Assembly: GCA_036657395.1 (NCBI GenBank)
Contig: JAVXGM010000004.1
Span: forward strand, 62,001 to 126,000
Origin: JAVXGM01 sp036657395
Lineage (GTDB): Bacteria; Bacillota; Clostridia; Peptostreptococcales; Anaerovoracaceae
Direction: 5' to 3'
Length of the DNA stretch: 64,000 bases
Position 1 is the first letter of the stretch, and every line of letters begins with the position of its first letter. Positions 26,467 through 34,715 of this stretch are shown here, piece by piece. The notes under the pieces were generated by a model that had not been told where the DNA came from, did no database searches, and worked only from the letters and a program-made list of their open reading frames with translations. The translations under genes and the position numbers were made by a program.

Positions 26467-27240
26467 TTGAGATTTGATTTACACTGCCACACAAAAAAAG
26501 GTTCTTTAGATTCTAGCGTTTCACTGGAGCGATATATCGAACTATTTAGAGAAAAACAATTTGATGGGATTATGATTGCTGACCACAATAGTTATAAAGG
26601 ATGCCGTGTCTGGGATGAGCTTAAAAAATATCCCCAATATGCAGATTTTACTGTAATAAAAGGTTTGGAGTATGATACTAGAGATGCTGGACATATTTTA
26701 GTCATAATGCCCGATAAATATCTTTTGCCTGTTTTAGCCATTCGAGGCATGAACTTAAAAAGGTTGTTAAAAATCGTCCATAGATTTGGCGGTATTCTTG
26801 GACCTGCACATCCATTTGGTGTAAGAAGTTCTAGTGCCATGTATTTTCGCAAAATGAACATGGATCTCATTGAACGGTTCGACTTTATTGAAACCTTCAA
26901 TACCTGTGAATCACCTTTGTCCAATCAGCTAGCAAGAGAGCTGGCTGACGAATATAATCTACCACATTTTGGAGGTTCTGATGCCCATGTGGAAGAATAT
27001 GTGGGCATGGCTTACACTGATTTTGATGCAGATATTCGCTGTAACAATGATTTAATTAGATCCGTCAAAGATAAGGTTGCTATTAAGGCCGGTGGCACTG
27101 AACGTGGGGAGACTGTGAAAGGCAAGCGAAAAGAACATTGGACTGGAGTCTGGGGATACAAGCTTTACAATCGTGGCGTAGGTAAATTGATTTACCCCTA
27201 CAGAAAATATCTTCACTTCAAACTACCATTTAGATCATAA
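26467..27240 (+). CDS. PHP-domain metal-dependent phosphoesterase
   Basis: 257 residues from a TTG start preceded by GTTGGTGG. PHP motifs: RFDLHCHTKKGSLDS, IADHNSYKG, ILGPAHPFG and FGGSDAHVEEY. Such proteins hydrolyse nucleotide or phosphate esters with three metal ions; the exact substrate is unknown. An upstream in-frame TTG at 26404 would add 21 poor-quality residues. Ends before a strong terminator. Confidence 0.8.
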   Translation: MRFDLHCHTKKGSLDSSVSLERYIELFREKQFDGIMIADHNSYKGCRVWDELKKYPQYADFTVIKGLEYDTRDAGHILVIMPDKYLLPVLAIRGMNLKRLLKIVHRFGGILGPAHPFGVRSSSAMYFRKMNMDLIERFDFIETFNTCESPLSNQLARELADEYNLPHFGGSDAHVEEYVGMAYTDFDADIRCNNDLIRSVKDKVAIKAGGTERGETVKGKRKEHWTGVWGYKLYNRGVGKLIYPYRKYLHFKLPFRS

Positions 27241-27248
27241 ATTAAAAA

Positions 27249-27287
27249 GGATGCTACAAATGAAAAAATTTGTGGCATCCTTTTTTT
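27249..27287. terminator. Bidirectional terminator
   Basis: GGATGC-ACAAAT...ATTTGT-GCATCC hairpin flanked by AAAAA and TTTTTTT, between convergent genes. Confidence 0.9.
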
Positions 27288-27290
27288 AAT

Positions 27291-28268
27291 CTATTCTTGG
27301 CTTAAGTTATATCCTGCAGATAAAAACAAATCTCTAGCATCCTTCATCTGAAAATCACTCCATTCATCTTGGACAATTTCGTCACTACGAGGAATAGCCC
27401 CTGTCTCCACTACTACTACATTTGCCCCACTATCTACAGCCTCTTTGGAGTTAGGGTGAACGCATATATTTTCCACTAAACGTCCTCCTGACAGCCTTAT
27501 TACTGCAATGATTTGGGCCAATCTGGAAGAATCTAAAGGCTGGGTGTCTCCAAGAGGCGTTCCTTTTACAGGTACCCTGGCCATCGCCCCAGAAATATAT
27601 GCTTTAGCCTTTAAAATTCCCAGGAAATTATCGGCTATTTCTTCATTAGTATGCTCTGGGCCAATAGGCTCCACTAAGCTAATCAAATCTAGCTGTGAAT
27701 TACAGACACTCTCCATTGAGCCAGTTCGTACTGCTGGATCAAATGGGGTATCTATACCTTCTCTTAATCTTAAAGCATGATAAATACCATTTACTCCTAG
27801 GCCATACAGTTTATTGGATTTTTTCTCGTCCAGTTCCCCTGTATTAAAAATAATTTTGTAATTTCCGGGAAATCGTTTACGTATTTCTTGAGTCAAAGAT
27901 CCTAGCTTATTAACATCATAGTATTCTGTAGTACGTAGAACGATAAAGTCAGAACCATTTTTAACAAACTGTTCAACCTTGGTTAAAATTTCTTTTTCTG
28001 AATATGTTCGTGTTTCTGTAGTTATTCCCCACTTCTCCCCTAAAGAACAAAACTGGCAATTTAAAGGGCATGGAGCAAAATCTGCTCCAATGGCAGTCCA
28101 TATGTATCCTCTGTCTTTAGTAACTATGGATGCAACCTGCCTAGCGACCTTTCGAAGTTCCACATCCTCCTGGCTGGCAAGTGGTATCTCCAGTAAAGAA
28201 ATAATTTCTTCCTTTGACAGGGGCTGTCCGCTTAAACATTTTTCTTTAGCTTCCTTTACTCTTCCCAT
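27291..28268 (-). CDS. Radical SAM protein, BioB/PylB-like, paralogue of 38717-39646
   Basis: 325 residues. Radical SAM motif CPLNCQFC near residues 67-74. It shares VEPIGPEHTNEEIAD and the arrangement around it with the radical SAM protein inside the methylamine operon, so the two are paralogues. Reaction unknown. It follows the C_GCAxxG_C_C gene by 2 nt and lies downstream of pylT. Ends with UAG directly before the terminator. A role in methylamine or pyrrolysine metabolism is suggested by position and paralogy only. Confidence 0.8.
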   Translation of the reverse strand: MGRVKEAKEKCLSGQPLSKEEIISLLEIPLASQEDVELRKVARQVASIVTKDRGYIWTAIGADFAPCPLNCQFCSLGEKWGITTETRTYSEKEILTKVEQFVKNGSDFIVLRTTEYYDVNKLGSLTQEIRKRFPGNYKIIFNTGELDEKKSNKLYGLGVNGIYHALRLREGIDTPFDPAVRTGSMESVCNSQLDLISLVEPIGPEHTNEEIADNFLGILKAKAYISGAMARVPVKGTPLGDTQPLDSSRLAQIIAVIRLSGGRLVENICVHPNSKEAVDSGANVVVVETGAIPRSDEIVQDEWSDFQMKDARDLFLSAGYNLSQE

Positions 28269-28270
28269 TT

Positions 28271-28708
28271 CTACAGCATCTCGTCAAGAATTCTGCACGT
28301 GCTGCATACAAGTCCTGCACATACCTTTTCAAATAAGCCTTCTTCCATAATCTTTTCTAATTCTCCAGGTTTACTGATATCATGATTTAAAAGTTCATTA
28401 CAAATCAATGTCTTATGTTCAGCAATAAATTTTTCCTCAAATTCAGCTTTTTTTGCCAGGAATTTTTCTTTCACCTCTCCTTGATTTGGCTTGCTATTTC
28501 CATACTTAAGCCCGAGAGCCATCATGGCGCCTGCCACGCAGCCACAAGTTTCACCTCGCCACAATCCACCACCGAAGGCTGCACCCAACTTTGCACCAAT
28601 CTCTTCGTCTAACCCCACCTTTGGTGCAGCATGGGACAATACTGCCTGGGAACAGTCAATTCCTCCGCCAAAACCAGCTAATGCTTTTTCTTTTGTCATC
28701 TTTTCCAT
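28271..28708 (-). CDS. C_GCAxxG_C_C family redox-type protein
   Basis: 145 residues. IDCSQAVL (Cys19), ETCGCVAGAMMALGLKYG (the GCxxG core) and CAGLVCSTCR near the C-terminus. The spaced cysteines suggest an iron-sulfur or redox-active protein. GGAGG precedes the start. Transcribed just ahead of the radical SAM gene; its product might deliver electrons to it (inference). Confidence 0.8.
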   Translation of the reverse strand: MEKMTKEKALAGFGGGIDCSQAVLSHAAPKVGLDEEIGAKLGAAFGGGLWRGETCGCVAGAMMALGLKYGNSKPNQGEVKEKFLAKKAEFEEKFIAEHKTLICNELLNHDISKPGELEKIMEEGLFEKVCAGLVCSTCRILDEML

Positions 28709-28825
28709 TGTCCTAATTCCTCCTCAATATTTTTCACATATATTTTCCATTTATTTGATTATATTCCACATACTATACCATGTCAAGTAATCCCCGTAAT
28801 GTAGTACAGGAATATTACGACCACG

Positions 28826-28860
28826 CAAAAAGAAGCTGCTACAAAGCAACTTCTTTTTTT
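28826..28860 (-). terminator. Terminator of pylT
   Basis: On the minus strand AGAAGTTGC, TTTGTA, GCAGCTTCT, then TTTTTG. Ends the pylT transcript about 10 nt after the CCA end. Confidence 0.85.
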
Positions 28861-28866
28861 CTAAAT

Positions 28867-28938
28867 TGGCGAGGAACCCGAGAGTCTCACTCGGCTGCAT
28901 AGATTTAGAGTCTATGTGATCAATCCGATCCGTTCCCC
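28867..28938 (-). tRNA. pylT: tRNA-Pyl(CUA), pyrrolysine amber suppressor tRNA
   Basis: 72 nt on the minus strand including the encoded CCA. Acceptor arm GGGGAAC/GTTCCTC (one G-U). D stem GATC/GATC with a 5-nt loop, only one base between D and anticodon stems, six-pair anticodon stem CATAGA/TCTATG, loop CTCTAAA with anticodon CTA, 3-nt variable loop CAG, T arm CCGAG/CTCGG with loop TGAGACT lacking TTC. These are the hallmarks of tRNA-Pyl rather than of a canonical tRNA. It reads UAG in mttB and mtbB. It stands alone between its own promoter and terminator. Confidence 0.96.
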
Positions 28939-28981
28939 ATATTATTTACCTCTCCTAAGGGAGAGCTTGTCCATCCACTTA

Positions 28982-29010
28982 AGTATACCAAAATAGCCAG
29001 TGGGTTTCAA
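28982..29010 (-). promoter_or_regulatory. sigma-A promoter of pylT
   Basis: On the minus strand TTGAAA (29010-29005), 17 nt, TATACT (28987-28982). A short hairpin CTCTCC-CTTA-GGAGAG lies between start and tRNA. The 354-bp gap 28709-29062 otherwise holds only pylT. Confidence 0.8.
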
Positions 29011-29062
29011 TATATTTAAGCCTATCCTTCTGATTATTTCAAGGATTTTACTACACTTTCCC

Positions 29063-29602
29063 TCACCCTATAGGATCTACCATGTTTCTAGAAATATGAG
29101 CAGCATATAGTCCTGCCAGCCGATTCCAAAATTCCTTTTCAATTACTCCATTTTTCATCATGCCAAAGACCTCTTGTAATTTTTCTACATTCTTCACACT
29201 AGGTCGATCATACTCCTTACCTCCACTTACCTTCTCAATGTTTGCAAAGTAATCAGCCAAACCATTAAGCATCCCTTTTATTACATACAAATGAACGCTT
29301 TCTTCTCCTGGTAGTATGACAAAATCTGCACTAGGATAGACTTTAACCATTTCTGGTTCATCTGCATACCTGCTCACGTCTCCATAGACGGAAATAATCT
29401 TATCCCAGGTGTCATTATCCACATTGCCCGTTTCTTTCATGCCAAACCGGCGCTGAAAGCCTGATACCGCCTTATAAGTCTGGGTTCCATATTTGCCATC
29501 TGGAATAACCATGGGAATTTCCTTATATATATGTGCTATTTTTCTTAAAAAAGTTTGTATGCTGCGAATTGGTTGACCTACAGTCGGATTAAAGTTATTC
29601 AT
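29063..29602 (-). CDS. Peptidoglycan-binding domain protein (short)
   Basis: 179 residues with a PG_binding_1 repeat at 8-70 (KYGTQTYKAVSGFQRRFGMK, TGNVDNDTWDKI) and a degenerate second repeat at about 90-165. No signal peptide. It overlaps the 480-residue neighbour by 8 nt. Such proteins form a conserved three-gene set in clostridia, probably spore- or cell-wall related. Confidence 0.85.
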   Translation of the reverse strand: MNNFNPTVGQPIRSIQTFLRKIAHIYKEIPMVIPDGKYGTQTYKAVSGFQRRFGMKETGNVDNDTWDKIISVYGDVSRYADEPEMVKVYPSADFVILPGEESVHLYVIKGMLNGLADYFANIEKVSGGKEYDRPSVKNVEKLQEVFGMMKNGVIEKEFWNRLAGLYAAHISRNMVDPIG

Positions 29603-31037
29603 TTTTTTTCCCTCCTTGATTGTCTGTTTGCCCTATGGTAAGTATCCTGCCTGGATACTGAATGGGTCTTGAAGTGTTTGCAAATACAACATCCTTATAG
29701 CTGTTTGTAATAGAATTCCACACGGTTCTGTCTACAATACCAGTTTGAGGTAGTCCTACAGTCTCTTGATATTCCTTTACTGTACGCTGAGTCTGTGCAT
29801 CAAAGATTCCAGTAGGTACCAATGGAGTAATCTCAGTCATTACCAAGGAAATAACATTAATGTATTCTTGCATGGCCATAACATCTCTTCCTTTTGACCC
29901 GTATGTAAGGGCGGTTCCCCCATATGGCAAAGTAGATACAGGGAAAATCTCCTCCTTAATAAATAGAGCATCCGCAATGCCTTTAAACACGTTGTACATT
30001 AGATCCCATGTCTCTTCCCCCACTACACCTGTTTGAGGCAGGTTGAATTGCTGCTGAAATGCCTTCACGGAAATATCTGTCTCCGGACCAAAATATCCTG
30101 TAATATCAACGCTAGGAATTGTCAGATAAACTTCTGCAATAATTTGCAAAAAATACTGAAGAATTTCTACTTTTTCTCCAGAATTACCTAGTGAAATGGC
30201 ATCTGGATATTCTAAGGAAGCATCAAACAATTTTACACCTTCTGAATCCAATTCAGACAACTTTGTAATTCCCACATATAAATTGAGCATTTTATACCAA
30301 GTAGCCTTTCCCACAATCCCGTCTGGTGTTAAGTTAAAAGTGGATTGAAAGGTTTTTACTGACTTTTCCGTTTTGGCATCAAAAACTCCATCTACATTAT
30401 TAATTTTGGGAATTAAAGGATAATTTTGCGAAATTCTGTTTAGCTCAACTTGTATAATCTTTACATTAGACCCAGTACTGCCTAGCTTAAGTGAAGTTCC
30501 CGGATATGACTGTTTTACATTTTGAATAAGTGCATCTGAAATAAGCTCTATGTCTTGACCATAATAATTTTGCAATATGGCGAAAGCCTCATAACCTTCC
30601 TGAGCTAAGCTTTCACTTCCCCATTGGGAAAGTCCATCACAGGTGGTTGTAGTTCCATTGCAAAATTTTGCCGCCAAAGGCTCTAAATTTCCGATACGGC
30701 TAATATATATATTGAAAATTTCATCTACCAGCACTTCAATATTGCTAAAGATATTTCTTCCATTAATAAACTTTTGATCAATACTTGTAGAATTTGTAAT
30801 ATCAAAATTGTATCCTTGGCTACGATAAAATTCCAGATAAACCCTGTTCACTGCATAGGATATCTGAGCATATATGTTAGCTTCTAAAGCCTCTTTGTTC
30901 CACGTGGGATATATTTCGCTAGAGGCAACGTTTTTAATATAGTCGGCAAAAGAAACAGTAACGTTTTGAGCTGAGGACTTAGGTGTCCCTAAATGAACTA
31001 TAATATTCTGTGGGATAAAGGGTATTCTTGTCGCCAT
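29595..31037 (-). CDS. Multi-repeat peptidoglycan-binding protein with SpoIID-like start
   Basis: 480 residues. The first 150 residues include NGTTTTCDGLSQWGSESLA, like SpoIID/LytB-type domains, then three PG_binding_1 repeats (FDAKTEKSVKTFQSTFNLTP, FGPETDISVKAFQQQFNLPQ, FDAQTQRTVKEYQETVGLPQ). It probably tethers to cortex or cell-wall peptidoglycan. No signal peptide is obvious. It lies between pylT and pylSn but has no link to pyrrolysine. Confidence 0.85.
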   Translation of the reverse strand: MATRIPFIPQNIIVHLGTPKSSAQNVTVSFADYIKNVASSEIYPTWNKEALEANIYAQISYAVNRVYLEFYRSQGYNFDITNSTSIDQKFINGRNIFSNIEVLVDEIFNIYISRIGNLEPLAAKFCNGTTTTCDGLSQWGSESLAQEGYEAFAILQNYYGQDIELISDALIQNVKQSYPGTSLKLGSTGSNVKIIQVELNRISQNYPLIPKINNVDGVFDAKTEKSVKTFQSTFNLTPDGIVGKATWYKMLNLYVGITKLSELDSEGVKLFDASLEYPDAISLGNSGEKVEILQYFLQIIAEVYLTIPSVDITGYFGPETDISVKAFQQQFNLPQTGVVGEETWDLMYNVFKGIADALFIKEEIFPVSTLPYGGTALTYGSKGRDVMAMQEYINVISLVMTEITPLVPTGIFDAQTQRTVKEYQETVGLPQTGIVDRTVWNSITNSYKDVVFANTSRPIQYPGRILTIGQTDNQGGKKNE

Positions 31038-31050
31038 TTTTTCTCCTTTC

Positions 31051-31434
31051 TTATAAATCCTGAGGTGTAATCACGTAAGTTCTGCTTTGCTGGTCTTTGG
31101 TTGGAAATTCTTCTTTTGGAATCATCTCCATTTGTTGAATGCTTTCCTCTCCAGAAAAAATCTGAACTTCTTTCACTATGGTCGTGTAATAGTCTGGATG
31201 ATCAAGACGAATATTGCAGCTGGCAAAGGCTTTGCCCCCAGAGGGAGAAAGGCTGTTTTCCAGATTAGGTGTATCAATAGACACCAACTGAGTTTTTCCG
31301 TTAATATCTGTTTTTTCATAAGCAATGAGAAAAGGATTCTCACTATCTGTGGTAACTGTTACTGACACGCCTTCCAGAGGCACTGCCATTCTTGCAAGAT
31401 AGGTCTGTGCTATTAAATATCCTTTTTCTTCCAT
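31051..31434 (-). CDS. Hypothetical partner of the peptidoglycan-binding proteins
   Basis: 127 residues, beta-rich (VPLEGVSVTVTTDSENPFLI, TDINGKTQLVSI), resembling a carboxypeptidase-regulatory/CNA-B-like fold. First gene of the three-gene cell-wall operon, 13 nt before the next. GGAGG precedes the ATG. Function unknown. Confidence 0.7.
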   Translation of the reverse strand: MEEKGYLIAQTYLARMAVPLEGVSVTVTTDSENPFLIAYEKTDINGKTQLVSIDTPNLENSLSPSGGKAFASCNIRLDHPDYYTTIVKEVQIFSGEESIQQMEMIPKEEFPTKDQQSRTYVITPQDL

Positions 31435-31518
31435 ATTTGCCTCCTTAGATTTTATTTTATCCTAATAATCTATTTTGCTGTAGCAAATTTATTCCCGATT
31501 TTCGGAAATTTTAGGCAT

Positions 31519-31555
31519 AAAAAAAGACCTTAGCATTCTATCTTGCCAAGGTCTT
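31519..31555 (-). terminator. Terminator of the methylamine-pyl operon
   Basis: On the minus strand AAGACCTT...AAGGTCTT followed by TTTTT, 8 nt after pylSn. Marks the end of the long operon that starts at mttB. Confidence 0.85.
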
Positions 31556-31562
31556 AGTCTAA

Positions 31563-31898
31563 CTATTTTGATGTATCATGATCCCTAAGGGTGCTGCCAT
31601 AAGAAGAATTGAAAAAAGTTTTTGAATACTTTTCCATCTTCCAATCAGGCACTTTACAATCTTTGCAGGCTTTAAATACCCACTTATTTCGAATCCATCT
31701 AGCCGCTCTAGAATTTCTTGAATTGTAAATCTTAAAAGTTTTGCCACAATGGGTGGTAATAATAGCGTATTCACCCTTCTTTTCAATCTCTCTTATTCCA
31801 TGAAGTATTCCTCGCTTGGAGGGCCATAATTTCATCTTGTCTAGCAAGAGAAACAACTCTGTCTTTTTTCTATAAAATCGTTTTTTTTCTGTTCCCAT
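31563..31898 (-). CDS. pylSn: Pyrrolysyl-tRNA synthetase N-terminal domain protein PylSn
   Basis: 111 residues from the ATG with GGGAGG upstream. KRGILHGIREIEKKGEYAII, TTHCGKTFKIYNSRNSRAAR and CKDCKVPDW are the tRNA-Pyl-binding and zinc-type motifs of PylSn. In bacteria it is a separate protein that binds the T arm and variable loop of tRNA-Pyl and helps PylSc. Last gene of the operon. It ends in UAG, an in-frame UAA following two codons later. Confidence 0.93.
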   Translation of the reverse strand: MGTEKKRFYRKKTELFLLLDKMKLWPSKRGILHGIREIEKKGEYAIITTHCGKTFKIYNSRNSRAARWIRNKWVFKACKDCKVPDWKMEKYSKTFFNSSYGSTLRDHDTSK

Positions 31899-31922
31899 TA
31901 AAGGCACCTCCCAGTCCTATGC

Positions 31923-32726
31923 TTAAATTGCTAACCCTAACATTACTGCTGTTCCAATCTCTAAAAGATCATGAACATAACGATCTGCAAATTTGGCTTT
32001 TGCTGATCCATCTAAAGAAAAAGGAATTCCTGGTGCTGCAATCACCGCCTCTTCATTTAACATATCCTTGGTAATCCACGGCCCTTCTGAAGTTGCATCT
32101 GCCACATATTTAAAGGATGACATTGCCTCGATACTGCCAAGCACTTTGTATCCATCCGATTTAATCAGTAAGTCTTTTCTGGAGTTTTTATCGTATACAG
32201 TCACTTTTGCACTCTTTTTTGCTAATGCTTTTGCCATAGTCTGTCCTACGATACCATAACCTAAAACTAAAGCATCTTGTCCTGACAAAGTCCCCCCAAG
32301 TGCCTCTAATACTTCTATAAAACCATTTGCCGTAGCAAAATTATTCTCCCCAATCTTATTGTTTTTAATATTCAAAGCAATATATCTGTCATCATCTGCC
32401 ATATATATAATTTCTGCATTATTTTCATACGCTTCAAGGATACCACTTACATCTGAAGCTGTAGTAATAAATGTTTCAAACCCCATAGCTGTTGGAATAG
32501 CTGCAACAGACTTTGAAAAAGTATCAATTGTGCCTAGACCTGCTGTGATCGGTACCACTGCCACCTTACAGGTTTTAGATGCCGCCTTAATGTCCTCTTT
32601 TGAATTTCCCGACACCTTTGCCGCCAAATCAATATAGCCCATACCTGTTTTTTCCTGTAAGGTTTTATTCCAGCAAGTCGCTGTATCTTCCATTGTAGAT
32701 ATCCATTGTGTAATTAATCTTGTCAT
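31923..32726 (-). CDS. pylD: Pyrroline ring-forming dehydrogenase PylD
   Basis: 267 residues. Rossmann nucleotide loop VLGYGIVGQTMAKALAKK at about 153-171, with the N-terminal helical domain typical of PylD. It oxidises and cyclises the lysine-3-methylornithine dipeptide to pyrrolysine. It sits between pylSc and pylSn, spacing 15-25 nt. Confidence 0.94.
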   Translation of the reverse strand: MTRLITQWISTMEDTATCWNKTLQEKTGMGYIDLAAKVSGNSKEDIKAASKTCKVAVVPITAGLGTIDTFSKSVAAIPTAMGFETFITTASDVSGILEAYENNAEIIYMADDDRYIALNIKNNKIGENNFATANGFIEVLEALGGTLSGQDALVLGYGIVGQTMAKALAKKSAKVTVYDKNSRKDLLIKSDGYKVLGSIEAMSSFKYVADATSEGPWITKDMLNEEAVIAAPGIPFSLDGSAKAKFADRYVHDLLEIGTAVMLGLAI

Positions 32727-32741
32727 GATATATTCCTCGCT

Positions 32742-33581
32742 TTACAATTTTAATGGTATGCCGTCAACATAGGCGATACTTTTCCCTGCTCTTTTTATAG
32801 TCTGATATTCACCTTTGATCATGGCAACTCTCTCTACGCCAATACCGATGCCGACCCAAGTTTCGAAAATTCCCCAGTTATTATCTAAAGGATGAGGTCC
32901 ATATGCTCCTGAGGCCAATTCCAAACCGTCTACTACAATATCCAAAGTCTCCCCATATACTCCTGAAGACTCTTTAACAATTTCATACTTATCAATTCCT
33001 ACTGAATCCATAGCTCCTTTAGCCAAGATTTCTAGTCGTTCCATTTGATCTCCGTCTTTAACACCTGCTAGTTCTACTAGGTTAAGCATGGTGAATTCGT
33101 TCATGTGCTGTGAACCTTGAGATTCTTTTCGAAAACATGATCCCGCTTCAAATATTCTTACCGCTTCATTTGTAATTCTATGAAGATCTCTCATAACCTC
33201 GTAAAGATTAGGAGCTAGCATAGGTCTTAAACATTTCTTGGCATCAACCCAAAATACTTGTTCTCTCAAATGGTTATCCTGGTCTATATTCATCTTCCCT
33301 AGCTTGTCCCCAGTTATTATTACAGGGGTCGCTACTCGTGTAAAGTCTTCCTCTTGAGTTAACCATCTTTCCAGGTTTTTTTCAACTTCCAAGGTCAATG
33401 GGATATGCTTTTCACAAAGAAGGGTTTGAAGCTTTTCTTTGTTTAGTTTCACAAGTTGCTTTTCTATTTCCTTAAATGTGTCATTACGTTCCTGTACTGT
33501 ACCAAATTCTTTCTCAACAGTGGATTTCTCTCCATTAAGTTCAACTAATCTTTGCTTTTGTCCTATTGAATATTTCTCCAT
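32742..33581 (-). CDS. pylSc: Pyrrolysyl-tRNA synthetase catalytic domain PylSc
   Basis: 279 residues, class II aminoacyl-tRNA synthetase. Motif 2 region EAGSCFRKESQGSQHMNEFT, then MLNLVELAGV, and motif 3 GIGIGVERVAMI. It charges tRNA-Pyl with pyrrolysine. As in other bacteria, the N-terminal domain is separate (PylSn). It sits between pylC and pylD. Confidence 0.96.
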   Translation of the reverse strand: MEKYSIGQKQRLVELNGEKSTVEKEFGTVQERNDTFKEIEKQLVKLNKEKLQTLLCEKHIPLTLEVEKNLERWLTQEEDFTRVATPVIITGDKLGKMNIDQDNHLREQVFWVDAKKCLRPMLAPNLYEVMRDLHRITNEAVRIFEAGSCFRKESQGSQHMNEFTMLNLVELAGVKDGDQMERLEILAKGAMDSVGIDKYEIVKESSGVYGETLDIVVDGLELASGAYGPHPLDNNWGIFETWVGIGIGVERVAMIKGEYQTIKRAGKSIAYVDGIPLKL

Positions 33582-33599
33582 ATCAATTTCCCCGGAACA

Positions 33600-34715
33600 T
33601 TACCGTTCCTTTAATTCGCTTCGCATCTGTGCTTCTTTTTCTTCTAGCTGGCCAAATGTCTGTCCATAGTTTACAAAGGTTCCCCTCCATACAGACATTC
33701 CTTCCTTAAAGTCAGAAACAACCACTGCATCCTTACATATACCTTCAGTATACTCCAAAAGTCCACCTTCCACCATAATATGTTCCCCATGGGAAGAATA
33801 TTCTCCCCCCTGAAACAAATAATGTGTCAATGAAGCAAAATGTTTGTTGTTAATTTGCTTATCTTGAAAATCTCCTGTACAAAACAAATCGTACAGTTCC
33901 TTAATGTAGTTCATGCCGCTGGCGTGATATACAACAATAGATGTTTGACTAGGTAACCTTGCATCGATTTCCAATATTTTAATTTCTCCATTGTAATCGA
34001 TTACTTCAAGATCCATTATCCCCTTTAGGTTAATAATCTCTGCGATATCAATAGCTAATTTTTCTATAGCTTTTTTCTTTTCCGGATCAATTGTATGTAA
34101 GGTGGCAGCCAAATTACAGTCGTAAACATCATCTACAAATATTTCCGTAATCTCATAAACCCTATAGTTTCCTGGTCTTCCAATAATCTCAACAGAGTAT
34201 GAGGGGCCTTCCACAAATTCCTGAATAATAAAGTCTTTACCTTCTCCATTTGCAAATTTCTTCACGTCTTCTTCACTTGTAAAGTATTGAATTCCATGAC
34301 TCCCACTTTCTGAATCAGGCTTGGCAATAAATGGGGCTGTACCTGCTGGATAGTACTGGGGACAAGGCAGATTATTGTCTAGAAACAATTTGTCTGAAAC
34401 TTTTTTAGAAGAAGATATCTTGTATGCCTCCCAGTCGAAAGCCAAAGTATACCCCTTATCTTTTGCCAAGGCATCTAATCTTTCAAGTACCCAGTCATTT
34501 TCCATAGTTGGTAAAATCATATCTGCTGATTCTAATGCTCCCACCACTTCAGGATCGTCAGATAGCACATCACCGCATATAAACTTATCCACAAGATTCT
34601 GTGATGGAGCCTTAGTGTCCTTGTCAATAAGAATGATTTCTATTCCTGCACATTTTCCCAAATAAGCGGCTTCGCTTCCTTGAAGCTTTCCACCGACGAT
34701 TACTATTTTTGACAT
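33600..34715 (-). CDS. pylC: 3-methylornithine-lysine ligase PylC
   Basis: 371 residues, ATP-grasp. N-terminal IVIVGGKLQGSEAAYLGKCA; ATP-grasp region FIAKPDSESGSHGIQYF, VEIIGRPGNYRVYEITEIF and KILEIDARLPSQTSIVVYHASGMN. It joins 3-methylornithine to lysine. The ATG overlaps the pylB end by 13 nt. Confidence 0.95.
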   Translation of the reverse strand: MSKIVIVGGKLQGSEAAYLGKCAGIEIILIDKDTKAPSQNLVDKFICGDVLSDDPEVVGALESADMILPTMENDWVLERLDALAKDKGYTLAFDWEAYKISSSKKVSDKLFLDNNLPCPQYYPAGTAPFIAKPDSESGSHGIQYFTSEEDVKKFANGEGKDFIIQEFVEGPSYSVEIIGRPGNYRVYEITEIFVDDVYDCNLAATLHTIDPEKKKAIEKLAIDIAEIINLKGIMDLEVIDYNGEIKILEIDARLPSQTSIVVYHASGMNYIKELYDLFCTGDFQDKQINNKHFASLTHYLFQGGEYSSHGEHIMVEGGLLEYTEGICKDAVVVSDFKEGMSVWRGTFVNYGQTFGQLEEKEAQMRSELKER

